Source: JAAFHI01 sp039793685
GTDB taxonomy: Bacteria > Acidobacteriota > Blastocatellia > Chloracidobacteriales > Chloracidobacteriaceae
DNA: 64,000 nt
NCBI GenBank assembly: GCA_039793685.1
Contig: JBDRAL010000049.1
Coordinates: 124,001-188,000 of the forward strand
Reading direction: 5' to 3'
Numbering within the stretch: the stretch's first letter is position 1; every line of letters starts with the position of its first letter. The translations under genes and the position numbers were made by a program. Shown one piece after another: positions 41,164-49,382 of the stretch. Under the pieces are notes generated by a model. That model saw only the letters and a program-made list of their open reading frames with translations. It was not told where the DNA came from and made no database searches.

Positions 41164-43281
41164 TCAGTCGGCGGCGGCCTGAAGCCGCGGACCGGCAAGC
41201 GTCTTGCGGAGTTCTTCCGGGGTCGTGACCGGAGCCTGGCAGGTGTAGTTTTCGCAGATGTAAGCCGTGGCCTGGCCGTCCACCCGATCCCGGTCGCGCA
41301 GCAGGGGCACGAATTCGTCGGCCGCCGCATCGTCGCCGTTCTTACCGGCGAGGACACGATTCGGCAGAAACATGCCATTGATCACGCTGAGCAGCGCCTG
41401 AGTGTCGTCCGCCTCGGGATCACCGATGACGACCACTTCCTTCGGCGAAGAAAGATGAAAATCGAGCGCGCACAAAAGCTGACCGAAACCGGAAGGAACC
41501 TTCCCCATGGCATCCGCGAGCGATTCGAGAACCGAAACCGCCACTTCGCGATAGCGTGTCTCGCCAGTCAGAATTGCCAGCCGCAGTAAAACATCGACCG
41601 CAATCGAATTTCCCGACGGCGTCGCGTTGTCGTAGTAATCCTTGACCCGGGTGATGAGCGTTTCATGTTCGGAACCGGTAAAGAAAAACGGCCCGCCCTC
41701 GGGATCGGCAAACAGCTCAACCATCGTGTCGGCCAACTGCTTCGCCAGCTTCAGCCAGCGCAGGTCGAGGGTGGTTTCATAAAGAGCGACCAGCCCTTCC
41801 GCGACACAGGCGTAGTCTTCCTGATATCCGGCGTATTTGCGGGTCCCGTTCTTGAACGTCCGGCACAGGCGCCCGTCACGCAGCAGATCGCGTTCGATGA
41901 ACTCCCCGCACGCAAGCGCGGCGTCCAGGTAATCGGCGCGTCCCAGCACGGCCGCCGCCCGCGCAAAACTCACCAGCATCATCCCGTTCCAGGAAGCCAC
42001 CTGCTTTTCATCGCGCGCCGGTTTGATTCGCTTTTCCCGCGCGTCATAGAGCCTGCGTCGGGCGTCCGAGATGATCCGCTCCGCCTCGACAAGCGAGAAG
42101 CCGTGGTTCAAACCGACGATATCCAGCGCTTCGGTGATGTTGAAAATACTTTTGCCGGTATGTTCGAAATTACCCCGGTCGGTCACACCGTAGTAAGCGC
42201 TGAACAACGCCGCCTCGCGTTCGCCCAGCACTTCGGCCACCTCGGCTGGCGACCATACGAAGAACTTGCCTTCCTCGCCCTCGCTGTCGGCATCCTGCGT
42301 CGAATAGAACCCGCCGTTGTCGCCGGTCATCTCGCGCAGGACGTAATCGAGCGTTTCCTCGACAATCCGACGGAAAAACGGCTTGCCCGTCGCCTGGTGA
42401 ACTTCCAGGTACAACCGACTGAGCATCGCGTTGTCATACAGCATCTTTTCAAAGTGCGGCACGAGCCATTCCGGGTCGGTCGAGTAGCGGTGAAATCCGC
42501 CGCCGAGATGGTCGTACATCCCGCCGAGCGCCATTTTCCGCAGTGACAGTTCGACCATGTGCCGCGCGTGGGCCTCGCGGGTCGCCTGCCAGTACCGCAG
42601 GAGAAACGACAACGCCATTGAGTTCGGAAATTTCGGGGCCTGCCCGAATCCGCCGTGGATGTGATCGAAACGCAGCCCGAGCTTGCGGTAGGCAGTCTTG
42701 AAAATCCCCCGGTCAAGCTTGGCTTCCCCGCTCGGCGGGGCCTGCATGCGGTTGAGTTCCTCAAGAATTTCACCCGCCGTGCCGTTGATGTCCTTGCGAC
42801 GGTTTTTGTAGGCATCGGCCACCGAGCGCAGGATACGGGGAAAACCCGGCGTCATGCCGCGTTCGGTCGGCCGGTCGGCTGGCGGGAAATACGTTCCCCC
42901 GTAAAACGGCTCACCGTCGGGCGTGAGAAACATCGTCAGCGGCCAGCCGCCGCGTCCGGTCATCAACTGGACGGCGTTCATGTAAACCGTGTCAACGTCG
43001 GGACGCTCCTCGCGGTCAACCTTCACATTGATGAACAATTCGTTCATCAGCGCGGCAATCTCTTCGTTTTCGAAGGATTCGCGCTCCATGACGTGACACC
43101 AGTGGCAGGCGGAATACCCGATGCTGAGAAGAATCGGCTTATCCTGAGCTTTCGCGAGGGCAAAGGCTTCTTCACCCCAGGGGTACCATTCAACCGGATT
43201 GTGGGCGTGCTGGAGGAGATAAGGGCTGGTCTCGGAAATGAGACGGTTGACGAATTTGGGGACCGGCGGGTGATCTGACAT
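41164..43281 (-). CDS. YyaL/SSP411-type thioredoxin-domain protein (DUF255)
   Basis: 705 residues. The N-terminal thioredoxin-like domain has the active-site-like CHWCHVMERESFE (about 59-71) and FINVKVDREERPDVD (about 83-97); NPVEWYPWGEEA is the family signature. A long alpha/alpha-toroid follows (about 190-640), with WNGMMLVSFARAAAVLG and a NSIAVDVLLRLA box, as in N-acylglucosamine epimerase-like folds. A C-terminal alpha/beta part closes it. The function of the family (human SPATA20) is unresolved; redox or glycosidase-related roles have been suggested. Monocistronic. Confidence 0.92.
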   Translation of the reverse strand: MSDHPPVPKFVNRLISETSPYLLQHAHNPVEWYPWGEEAFALAKAQDKPILLSIGYSACHWCHVMERESFENEEIAALMNELFINVKVDREERPDVDTVYMNAVQLMTGRGGWPLTMFLTPDGEPFYGGTYFPPADRPTERGMTPGFPRILRSVADAYKNRRKDINGTAGEILEELNRMQAPPSGEAKLDRGIFKTAYRKLGLRFDHIHGGFGQAPKFPNSMALSFLLRYWQATREAHARHMVELSLRKMALGGMYDHLGGGFHRYSTDPEWLVPHFEKMLYDNAMLSRLYLEVHQATGKPFFRRIVEETLDYVLREMTGDNGGFYSTQDADSEGEEGKFFVWSPAEVAEVLGEREAALFSAYYGVTDRGNFEHTGKSIFNITEALDIVGLNHGFSLVEAERIISDARRRLYDAREKRIKPARDEKQVASWNGMMLVSFARAAAVLGRADYLDAALACGEFIERDLLRDGRLCRTFKNGTRKYAGYQEDYACVAEGLVALYETTLDLRWLKLAKQLADTMVELFADPEGGPFFFTGSEHETLITRVKDYYDNATPSGNSIAVDVLLRLAILTGETRYREVAVSVLESLADAMGKVPSGFGQLLCALDFHLSSPKEVVVIGDPEADDTQALLSVINGMFLPNRVLAGKNGDDAAADEFVPLLRDRDRVDGQATAYICENYTCQAPVTTPEELRKTLAGPRLQAAAD

Positions 43282-43476
43282 CAGTCGGCATCCTTATTGA
43301 TAAATCGCCGAACGTACGAGGGCGATGCGGACGCATCAAACCTGTATTTTTTGTTACGGTCTGGACGAAAAGCCACACTCGCAACGAAAGATAAAGGCCC
43401 CCGTTTTTCAAATCTCGCCCACGAAAAGTCGGGAAACAACTTTTTTTTGCGGTGGGCCGAAAAAAAATCTTCCGCC

Positions 43477-44430
43477 TCAGTCGAGCACCAGAATGGCCGC
43501 CGCGAAGAGCGGAATCATCAGTTCATGATGCCCCGTCAGCGCAATGCCGCGCCCCGAGCCGCCCGCGACCGGACGCCGCACCACATTCGTCAGCGGGCGG
43601 TAGTGCTGGATGAAGTCGAAATTGATCGTCGTGAAGTTTTCGAGCCGGTGGCCCATGTTCCGCAGCGTCGTGACCGCCTTGAGAAAAACCTCCGGCAGAA
43701 TCACCGCCGAGCCGAAATTGACGTAGACCCCGCCGTCGTCGATGCCCTTCACCACGCCGCAGAGCAGCTTGAAGTCATGGTAGCTGGCCGCGCCGATGTT
43801 CGCGCCGTCCGCCGTGGGGTGAATGTGCGTGATGTCGGTCCCGACCGCCACATGCGCGGTCACGGGCACGCGCCCGGCGTACGCCTGCGCCAGCAGCGAC
43901 TGCTCCACGAACGGCGGCGCAAGCTCGGTCAGCATTTTCCCGAGCGCCTCGCCGATGCCGATGCCATCGCGCCGAGCCAGCGCGTAGGCTTCATTGATGC
44001 CCCGCCCCGTTTCCTCCGCGCCGCCGAACGCACCGCTGCCGAGCGTGGCGTCCACGTCCTCGGACGTCGCGCCGACCAGCCCGATTTCGAAATCGTGGAT
44101 CGTCCCCGAACCGTTGAGCGCGAACGCCGTGAAATACCCGCGCCGCATCAAATCAATCAAAACGGGCGCGAGGCCGCACTTGATGACGTGCCCGCCAAGG
44201 CCGACGATGACCGCCTTGCCGCGCTCGCGCGCCGTCCGGACCGCGACCGCCGCCGCCCGCAGTTCCTTCACGGCGAGAATGTTCGGCAACCGCTCGAAAA
44301 ACTCGCGCATGGTCGCGTCGTCCTTCGGCGGCTGCGCGAGATCGGCGGCGGAAACCTTGCTCTTGCGCTCGGCCAGCGGATAAGTGACCAGATTCGTAAA
44401 ATCAACGGGTTCGATGTCGTAAATACTCAT
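43477..44430 (-). CDS. Deoxyhypusine synthase-like NAD-binding protein (uncertain)
   Basis: 317 residues. Rossmann-like features: AVIVGLGGHVIKCGLAPVLI (about 73-92), then NGSGTIHDFEIGLVGATSED (about 105-124), GAFGGAEETGRGINEAYALA (about 133-152), and a late HYRPLTNVVRRPVAGGSGRG. The H-D-x-E-I-x-L-x-G-x-TSED and ETG-x-x-IN patterns recall deoxyhypusine or homospermidine synthase-like enzymes, but the overall match is not firm. Conserved bacterial family of unknown substrate. A GGGATCA block lies directly upstream. Flanking genes suggest no pathway. Confidence 0.5.
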   Translation of the reverse strand: MSIYDIEPVDFTNLVTYPLAERKSKVSAADLAQPPKDDATMREFFERLPNILAVKELRAAAVAVRTARERGKAVIVGLGGHVIKCGLAPVLIDLMRRGYFTAFALNGSGTIHDFEIGLVGATSEDVDATLGSGAFGGAEETGRGINEAYALARRDGIGIGEALGKMLTELAPPFVEQSLLAQAYAGRVPVTAHVAVGTDITHIHPTADGANIGAASYHDFKLLCGVVKGIDDGGVYVNFGSAVILPEVFLKAVTTLRNMGHRLENFTTINFDFIQHYRPLTNVVRRPVAGGSGRGIALTGHHELMIPLFAAAILVLD

Positions 44431-44440
44431 GGGGGAAAGG

Positions 44441-44473
44441 GATCAGGGGTCAGGAATCAGGGATCAGGTTTTG
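44441..44473. repeat. Heptamer GGGATCA, degenerate, about 4 copies
   Basis: GGGATCAGGGGTCAGGAATC units lie 10 bp upstream of the deoxyhypusine-synthase-like start. Confidence 0.8.
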
Positions 44474-44504
44474 AAAGGGCGCGGAGCGTCCGAAAGATCG
44501 TTAG

Positions 44505-44524
44505 CCTATGGCGCGAGCCATAGG
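44505..44524. repeat. Small palindromic repeat, copy 1
   Basis: CCTATGGCGCGAGCCATAGG, an 8-bp stem with a GCGA loop, preceded by CGTTAG. An almost identical copy in opposite orientation is at 60144-60168. Confidence 0.8.
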
Positions 44525-44539
44525 AAACTGAAAAACGTA

Positions 44540-45793
44540 TCATTTCTCCGAATCATACGGCGACGTTTCGCCAGGACACCCCGCCGGACGCGTCGGACCG
44601 GCGGATTCGACATAAAACGCATCGTCCTTGCGGATGACCACGAAGTAGTACTTTTCCTCCCCGTATAAAACCCCGATGTGCCAGCGGTCGGGCGAATCCG
44701 GGCAGGGCTGGAGCAGGAAAAATTCGGTGTACGGTCGATCCGTCTTGTGGAACTGCGCGTGCAGCGACGCAAGTTTTGTCCGTCCCGCCGGGACGGTCCA
44801 CCGCGCGGCGGCATTCCAGTCGAGGTTCAACCATTCGTCGAGAAATCCCTGCGGGGTGTCCGACAAGGCTCCGACGCGAACCGCCGACGCACCCTGAATG
44901 ACGAATCGCTTCCGACTTTCGCGATTGTGCAATCCCGAATCGAGCGCGAAAAGGGTTCGGTGCCGCAGTTCGAAGCCGTTATCGGTTTGCAAAAGCGCGA
45001 AGGTCGCTTCCTCGTTGTTGCCCCGATAGCTGTAGTCCTGAAAGAGCGAATCTTCGGCGTCGAGGAGAATGCGCGGGCGATCCCACCGCGCGCCGGGGCG
45101 CGCTGCCTGATAGAAAATGGTGCGCCAGTTCGACGTACACCAGGGATGGCTGAACGCCGTCACCACGAAAAAATCGCCGTCAGCCTCGCGTGGCGACACG
45201 AAGTACTGAAACGACCCGAGCGCGCCGTTCACTTCATCGTACGCCGCGGCTTCCCGCGCCATCGCCAGTTCCCAGCCTTTGCCCGCGCGGCGAAAAACCC
45301 AGAGCGCGGTGTCGTCGCCGCAACTGACGCTGAGAGTCGCGGTCACGGCGAGTACGTCAGGGTTGTGTTCAAACCGCCGGGCGCTGATGTCGAGAATCCC
45401 GCCGTAGGAGTAACTGCCGGGGCCGTCCGCGCCGATTCCGTAGTTCGGATCGTTTCCCTTCGCGTCGCGGGGCGTGAGCGCGACACCCAAGGAATTCAAT
45501 CGTTCCGTCATCGTTCGTTGCAGGTCCTCGGCGGGAATATCGGACGGGGACGCGATGACCGTTTCAGAAACCAGTTCGCGAAGGCCGCTCCGCAGTTCGA
45601 CCAGTAACGGAACAGCCGCCGCTGGTACGACGGTGTCGCCCTCGACGGCTTCGATTTGCCTGAGTTTCGCGACGATTTCAGCCAATCGTGCGGGGTTCTT
45701 CGTGGCCGAAGGCGCGGAAGCCGGCGTTTGAACCGCGAAAACCGGGATACAACCCAGAAAGAGAAGAAAAACCGTCGTCAACAGACTTCGCAT
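44540..45793 (-). CDS. Secreted hypothetical protein
   Basis: 417 residues from the ATG at 45793, which opens a clear signal peptide (RSLLTTVFLLFLGCIPVFA, 2-20); the frame to 45856 adds an unlikely leader. After a helical segment (about 35-120: LAEIVAKLRQIEAVEGD), the rest is beta-rich with VTATLSVSCGDDTALWVFRR, FVVTAFSHPWCTSNWRTIFY and a repeated aromatic pattern. Four cysteines may form disulphides in the periplasm. No family recognised. Its stop lies close to the small palindrome at 44505-44524. Confidence 0.6.
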   Translation of the reverse strand: MRSLLTTVFLLFLGCIPVFAVQTPASAPSATKNPARLAEIVAKLRQIEAVEGDTVVPAAAVPLLVELRSGLRELVSETVIASPSDIPAEDLQRTMTERLNSLGVALTPRDAKGNDPNYGIGADGPGSYSYGGILDISARRFEHNPDVLAVTATLSVSCGDDTALWVFRRAGKGWELAMAREAAAYDEVNGALGSFQYFVSPREADGDFFVVTAFSHPWCTSNWRTIFYQAARPGARWDRPRILLDAEDSLFQDYSYRGNNEEATFALLQTDNGFELRHRTLFALDSGLHNRESRKRFVIQGASAVRVGALSDTPQGFLDEWLNLDWNAAARWTVPAGRTKLASLHAQFHKTDRPYTEFFLLQPCPDSPDRWHIGVLYGEEKYYFVVIRKDDAFYVESAGPTRPAGCPGETSPYDSEK

Positions 45794-45899
45794 CGAAGAA
45801 TCGCCCGCCTTCCGGATGAAAATGGAACGACACGATACGCCGCGCCCGGTCGCCACTCCACCGGAGTAGCCACAGTCCGAGGAAAAAAGATGCGGGTCA

Positions 45900-46781
45900 T
45901 CACTTCGACTTTGGCAAATTGTCCAACGGTGGGTAGTAAGGAAACGGATATGGTTTCACATCCCGGACGATCTCGAACCGAAGCTCATCCTCAATCGGCG
46001 GCGGCAGGTCGTCGCCCGTTACCCGCGCAAGGATGACCGAAGCGTTGTCGTGATGCGCCTTCTTTTCAAGCAGTTCAAAAAGATTGGCGTGCATGTCCTG
46101 AAGATTGCTCGATGTACCAAGCGCGGCGGCGATTTCCGAATCTTCAACCAGCTTCCACAATCCGTCCGAACAAAGGAGGATAATGTCGTTGTGTTGCAAC
46201 GCGACTGAGGTCACGCCCGGAAAGATATGCGGGGTTGTACCAATGGATTGAAGAATGACGTTTCGCAAAGGATGCGTCTCGGCTTCTTTCAATGTAATTT
46301 TGCCTTCGCGCCGAAGGACTTCGACGTACGTCTGATCAGTCGTCACCGGATGAAGTTTCCCGGCCCGAAACAGATATCCGCGCGTATCACCGACCTGTGC
46401 AAAGTAAACTTCCCCTTCCTGAAAAAAGGCCGCCGTCAGGGTTGCGCCCCAAAAGTGGTTTTCAGGCCGTCGCAAAATGGGGCAGGCCAGTAAATTGGCC
46501 TGTTCAACAACATCTGAAAGTGCATCGGCGATCTGTTCCGCCTGCTTCAACGAAGGAAGCGCGACGGCGAAACACTCAAGGACTTCATCCGGAATGGCAT
46601 CGCCGCACCCGTCAGTCACAACCAGCAAAATAGCCTCATCCTCCGGATTCACAGCTTCATAATGAACAAATGAGGGGGTTGAAAAAAGAACCGCCCACCG
46701 CGCCACCAGTACGGTGTCTTCATTTCCACCCCGCACCGGGCCGCACTCCGTCCGGGCGATGATTTCAAGCTGGATGTTCAA
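45900..46781 (-). CDS. PP2C-family serine/threonine phosphatase
   Basis: 293 residues with the PPM motif series: RTECGPVRGGNEDT (10-23, metal Asp22 and Glu21), VVTDGCGD (about 53-60, D-G core), WGATLTAAFFQEGEVYFAQV (about 108-127), GDTRGYLFR, then CSDGLWKLVED (about 201-211) and HDNASVILAR (about 242-251). This resembles PrpC/Stp-type phosphatases that reverse Hanks-type kinases. The normal DGMGG is DGCGD here, a mild departure. No kinase or FHA gene adjoins. The C-terminus is Pro/Tyr-rich (PYPFPYYPPLDNLP). Confidence 0.85.
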   Translation of the reverse strand: MNIQLEIIARTECGPVRGGNEDTVLVARWAVLFSTPSFVHYEAVNPEDEAILLVVTDGCGDAIPDEVLECFAVALPSLKQAEQIADALSDVVEQANLLACPILRRPENHFWGATLTAAFFQEGEVYFAQVGDTRGYLFRAGKLHPVTTDQTYVEVLRREGKITLKEAETHPLRNVILQSIGTTPHIFPGVTSVALQHNDIILLCSDGLWKLVEDSEIAAALGTSSNLQDMHANLFELLEKKAHHDNASVILARVTGDDLPPPIEDELRFEIVRDVKPYPFPYYPPLDNLPKSK

Positions 46782-46821
46782 GTTCGATCACTTCCTCGCC
46801 GGGAAAATGGATATTTGTCAC

Positions 46822-47034
46822 CCACGAAGGCGTCGCGTAGCCGACGCCCTGAACGCAACCGGGTCGTCAGAATGGTTTTTGAAAAGCCGTTCCGGTCATA
46901 AACCCGCTGGATCACCGACCGAATAAAGCCCCAGCGGGGCGACGTTATGATAGCCGAGGGCGAGCGGAGCGAAGCCCTCGGAACGGGTCGGCATTCAACG
47001 TCCCCGAGCCGCGTCAGCGGTGAGGGGCCTTCTG
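46822..47034. repeat. Cluster of palindromic REP-like hairpins
   Basis: The 257-bp gap 46782-47038 holds at least four dyads: GGCGTCG/CCGACGCC near 46829-46850, GCCCC-AGC-GGGGC (46928-46940), CCGAGGG/CCCTCGG with loop CGAGCGGAGCGAAG (46954-46981), and GTCCCCGAGCC/GGTGAGGGGC near 47000-47028. No gene. Confidence 0.75.
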
Positions 47035-47038
47035 ATGC

Positions 47039-48421
47039 TCACGAAATGTTTTCCGTCACCTCGACGATGACCTTCAAAAGCGTATCGATCATGAAATCGA
47101 CCTGTTCAAGGGAAATCGCGAGCGGCGGCATCATCACGATCACCCCGCCGAGTGGACGCAGAATCAAACCGAAATCGCGGCAGCGGTCGGTCACGCGGTA
47201 GCCCATTTTCAATCCGGCGGGCCAGGATTCGTTGGTTGCGCGATCCTTCACGAGTTCGACGCCGACCATCAGCCCGCGCTGCCGGATGCTGCCCACATGC
47301 GCGAGCCGCGCGACTTCTTCCAACCGCGTTTCAAGATGCGCCGCGACCGAGCGGACGTGGGCGAGCGTGTCGTTGCGTTCAAACAGATCGAGGTTCGCGA
47401 GCGCCGCCGCGCAGGCAAGCGGATTGCCCGTGTAGGTGTGGCCGTGAAAGAACGTCCGGAACTGGTCAAACGCCGCCAGAAACGCGGAATACACCTCGTC
47501 GTTGGTGATCGTCGCCGCGAGCGGCAGATAGCCGCCGGTCAGTCCTTTCGCGACGCAGAGAATGTCCGGCACGACGTCTTCGAGTTCGCAGGCGAACATC
47601 CGTCCGGTCCGCCCGAAACCCGTCGCCACTTCATCGCAAATCAGCAAAACTTCATATTTCGTACAGAGTTCCCTCACCCGCTTCAGATAGCCCTCGGGAT
47701 GGGCGAGCATGCCCGCCGCACCCATCATCACCGGCTCCATCACCAGCGCCGCGATTTCCTCGTGATGTTCGCGTAAAACCTTTTCGACCTCGTCCGCGCA
47801 GGCCATCGCGCAGTCGGGCTGCTGCAATCCGAGCGGACAGCGGAAACAGTGCGGCGCGGGGACGCGGTGCGCCTCGAACAGCATCGGACGGTACAACTCA
47901 TGAAAAAGGTCGATGCCGCCGACCGACACCGCGCCGATGGTATCGCCGTGGTAGGAGTCCTGAACGTGGACGAATTTCACCTTGCGCGGTTTTGCGTCGG
48001 CACGCTGCTGCCAGTACTGAAACGCGATCTTCAGCGCGATTTCGACCGCCGTCGAACCCGAATCCGAATAGAAGACTTTATTCAGGTTGCCCGGCGCGAT
48101 GGCCGCGAGTCGCGCGGCAAGTTCGATGGACGGGACATTTGCGAGTCCCAGCAAGGTCGAATGGGCCACTCGGTCGAGCTGCTCGCGCACGGCGGCGTCG
48201 ATTTCGGGCGTCCGGTGACCGTGGGTCGTCACCCACAGACTGCTGATGCCGTCGAGGTAGCGGTTTCCGTCCACGTCAAAGAGGTAGCAGCCTTCGCCGC
48301 GTTCGATGACGAGCGGGTGTCCGTTGTTCCATTCCTTCATCTGCGTGAAGGGGTGCCAGAGGTGCGCCTTGTCGAGCGCTTCGAGCCGCTCGCGGCGGGT
48401 GGTACTTTTTTCGTTGTTCAT
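47039..48421 (-). CDS. bioA: Adenosylmethionine-8-amino-7-oxononanoate aminotransferase
   Basis: PLP enzyme of biotin synthesis converting KAPA to DAPA with SAM as amino donor. 460 residues from the ATG at 48421. Class III aminotransferase motifs: HLWHPFTQMKEW (about 20-31, typical BioA), SDSGSTAVEIALKIAFQYW (about 115-133), SYHGDTIGAVSVGG, LICDEVATGFGRTG (about 244-257), and the PLP lysine in VAKGLTGGYLPL (about 275-286). HGHTYTGNPLAC follows. No other bio genes adjoin, so the pathway is scattered. No good ribosome site is visible. Confidence 0.93.
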   Translation of the reverse strand: MNNEKSTTRRERLEALDKAHLWHPFTQMKEWNNGHPLVIERGEGCYLFDVDGNRYLDGISSLWVTTHGHRTPEIDAAVREQLDRVAHSTLLGLANVPSIELAARLAAIAPGNLNKVFYSDSGSTAVEIALKIAFQYWQQRADAKPRKVKFVHVQDSYHGDTIGAVSVGGIDLFHELYRPMLFEAHRVPAPHCFRCPLGLQQPDCAMACADEVEKVLREHHEEIAALVMEPVMMGAAGMLAHPEGYLKRVRELCTKYEVLLICDEVATGFGRTGRMFACELEDVVPDILCVAKGLTGGYLPLAATITNDEVYSAFLAAFDQFRTFFHGHTYTGNPLACAAALANLDLFERNDTLAHVRSVAAHLETRLEEVARLAHVGSIRQRGLMVGVELVKDRATNESWPAGLKMGYRVTDRCRDFGLILRPLGGVIVMMPPLAISLEQVDFMIDTLLKVIVEVTENIS

Positions 48422-48559
48422 TGGAGAAAATTGAAGCCGTTTCGGGAATGAAGTTCGAGTACGAATGGCCGACATTGTAAATCGGACGGCCATCGTTTGG
48501 GACACCCGATTCCGCCAGAATATTGCCGGGAACAAATCCGTTCCGGACGGGTTCACATG

Positions 48560-48602
48560 AATACATTGAAGATTCACAATTCACAGTTGACAATCCCCCA
48601 TC
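48560..48602. repeat. Degenerate heptamers between divergent genes
   Basis: ATTGAAGATTCACAATTCAC and related units lie upstream of the ABC ATPase gene, in the 211-bp bioA-ABC gap. Confidence 0.6.
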
Positions 48603-48632
48603 CCCTATTTCTCCGGCGCCCGTAAGCCGTCC

Positions 48633-49382
48633 ATGAAAATCGAACTCCGCAACCTGACCAAACGCTTTTCCACGCACGACGCACTCTCGAACCTGTCCCT
48701 GAGCTTTGAACCGGGTCAGGTCGTGGCCGTACTCGGGGTCAACGGCGCGGGCAAGACCACGCTGCTGCGCTGCCTGTCGGGGATCTACAAGGCGACCTCC
48801 GGGGAGGTGCTTTTCGACGGCGAACCGTTTCGGCGCGACCGACTCGACCAGCGGCGGCGGTTCGGATTCCTGTCCGATACGCCGGACCTGCCGGACATCA
48901 CGGTTCTGCGTCACATTTCACTCTTGCTGCGGCTGTATGAACGGGAATACGTCGGCGTCGAGGAGCGCGTTATCGAGGCCCTGCGCGGACTCGACATGCT
49001 GCCTTTTTTTGAAACGCCGCTCGCCTCGCTCTCGCGCGGACAGCGCTACAAGGCGGCGCTCGCGGGATTGATGGCCGCTGATCCCGAAGTGCTTTATTTC
49101 GACGAACCCTTCGCCGCCGGGATGGACGCGCAGGGAATGAACGCGCTCAGGATGTTCTCGCGCGAAGCGGCGGGCAGTCGCGGACGGACGATCATCTACA
49201 CCACGCAGATTCTCGAAATCGCCGAAAACTTTTCCGATCGCGTACTGATTCTCAACGGCGGCGAACTCCACGCCTTCGACACCCTCGCCAACCTGCTTTC
49301 CGCGCCGGGCGACAGCCTGACCGGTCTCTTCAAACGACTGCGCGAGGAAGCCTATGAACGCTCGGACATCTACCACGGCTGA
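48633..49382 (+). CDS. ABC transporter ATP-binding protein
   Basis: 249 residues. Walker A GVNGAGKTT (about 36-44), signature LSRGQRYKAALAGLMAADP (about 133-151; LSRGQ instead of LSGGQ), Walker B EVLYFDEPFA (about 152-161), and a degenerate switch region (TTQILEIAE). It resembles CcmA/NodI-type single-domain ATPases working with a separate membrane subunit. The next gene starts 29 bp inside this one and is a large membrane protein, almost certainly its permease partner. Substrate unknown. Confidence 0.92.
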   Translation: MKIELRNLTKRFSTHDALSNLSLSFEPGQVVAVLGVNGAGKTTLLRCLSGIYKATSGEVLFDGEPFRRDRLDQRRRFGFLSDTPDLPDITVLRHISLLLRLYEREYVGVEERVIEALRGLDMLPFFETPLASLSRGQRYKAALAGLMAADPEVLYFDEPFAAGMDAQGMNALRMFSREAAGSRGRTIIYTTQILEIAENFSDRVLILNGGELHAFDTLANLLSAPGDSLTGLFKRLREEAYERSDIYHG

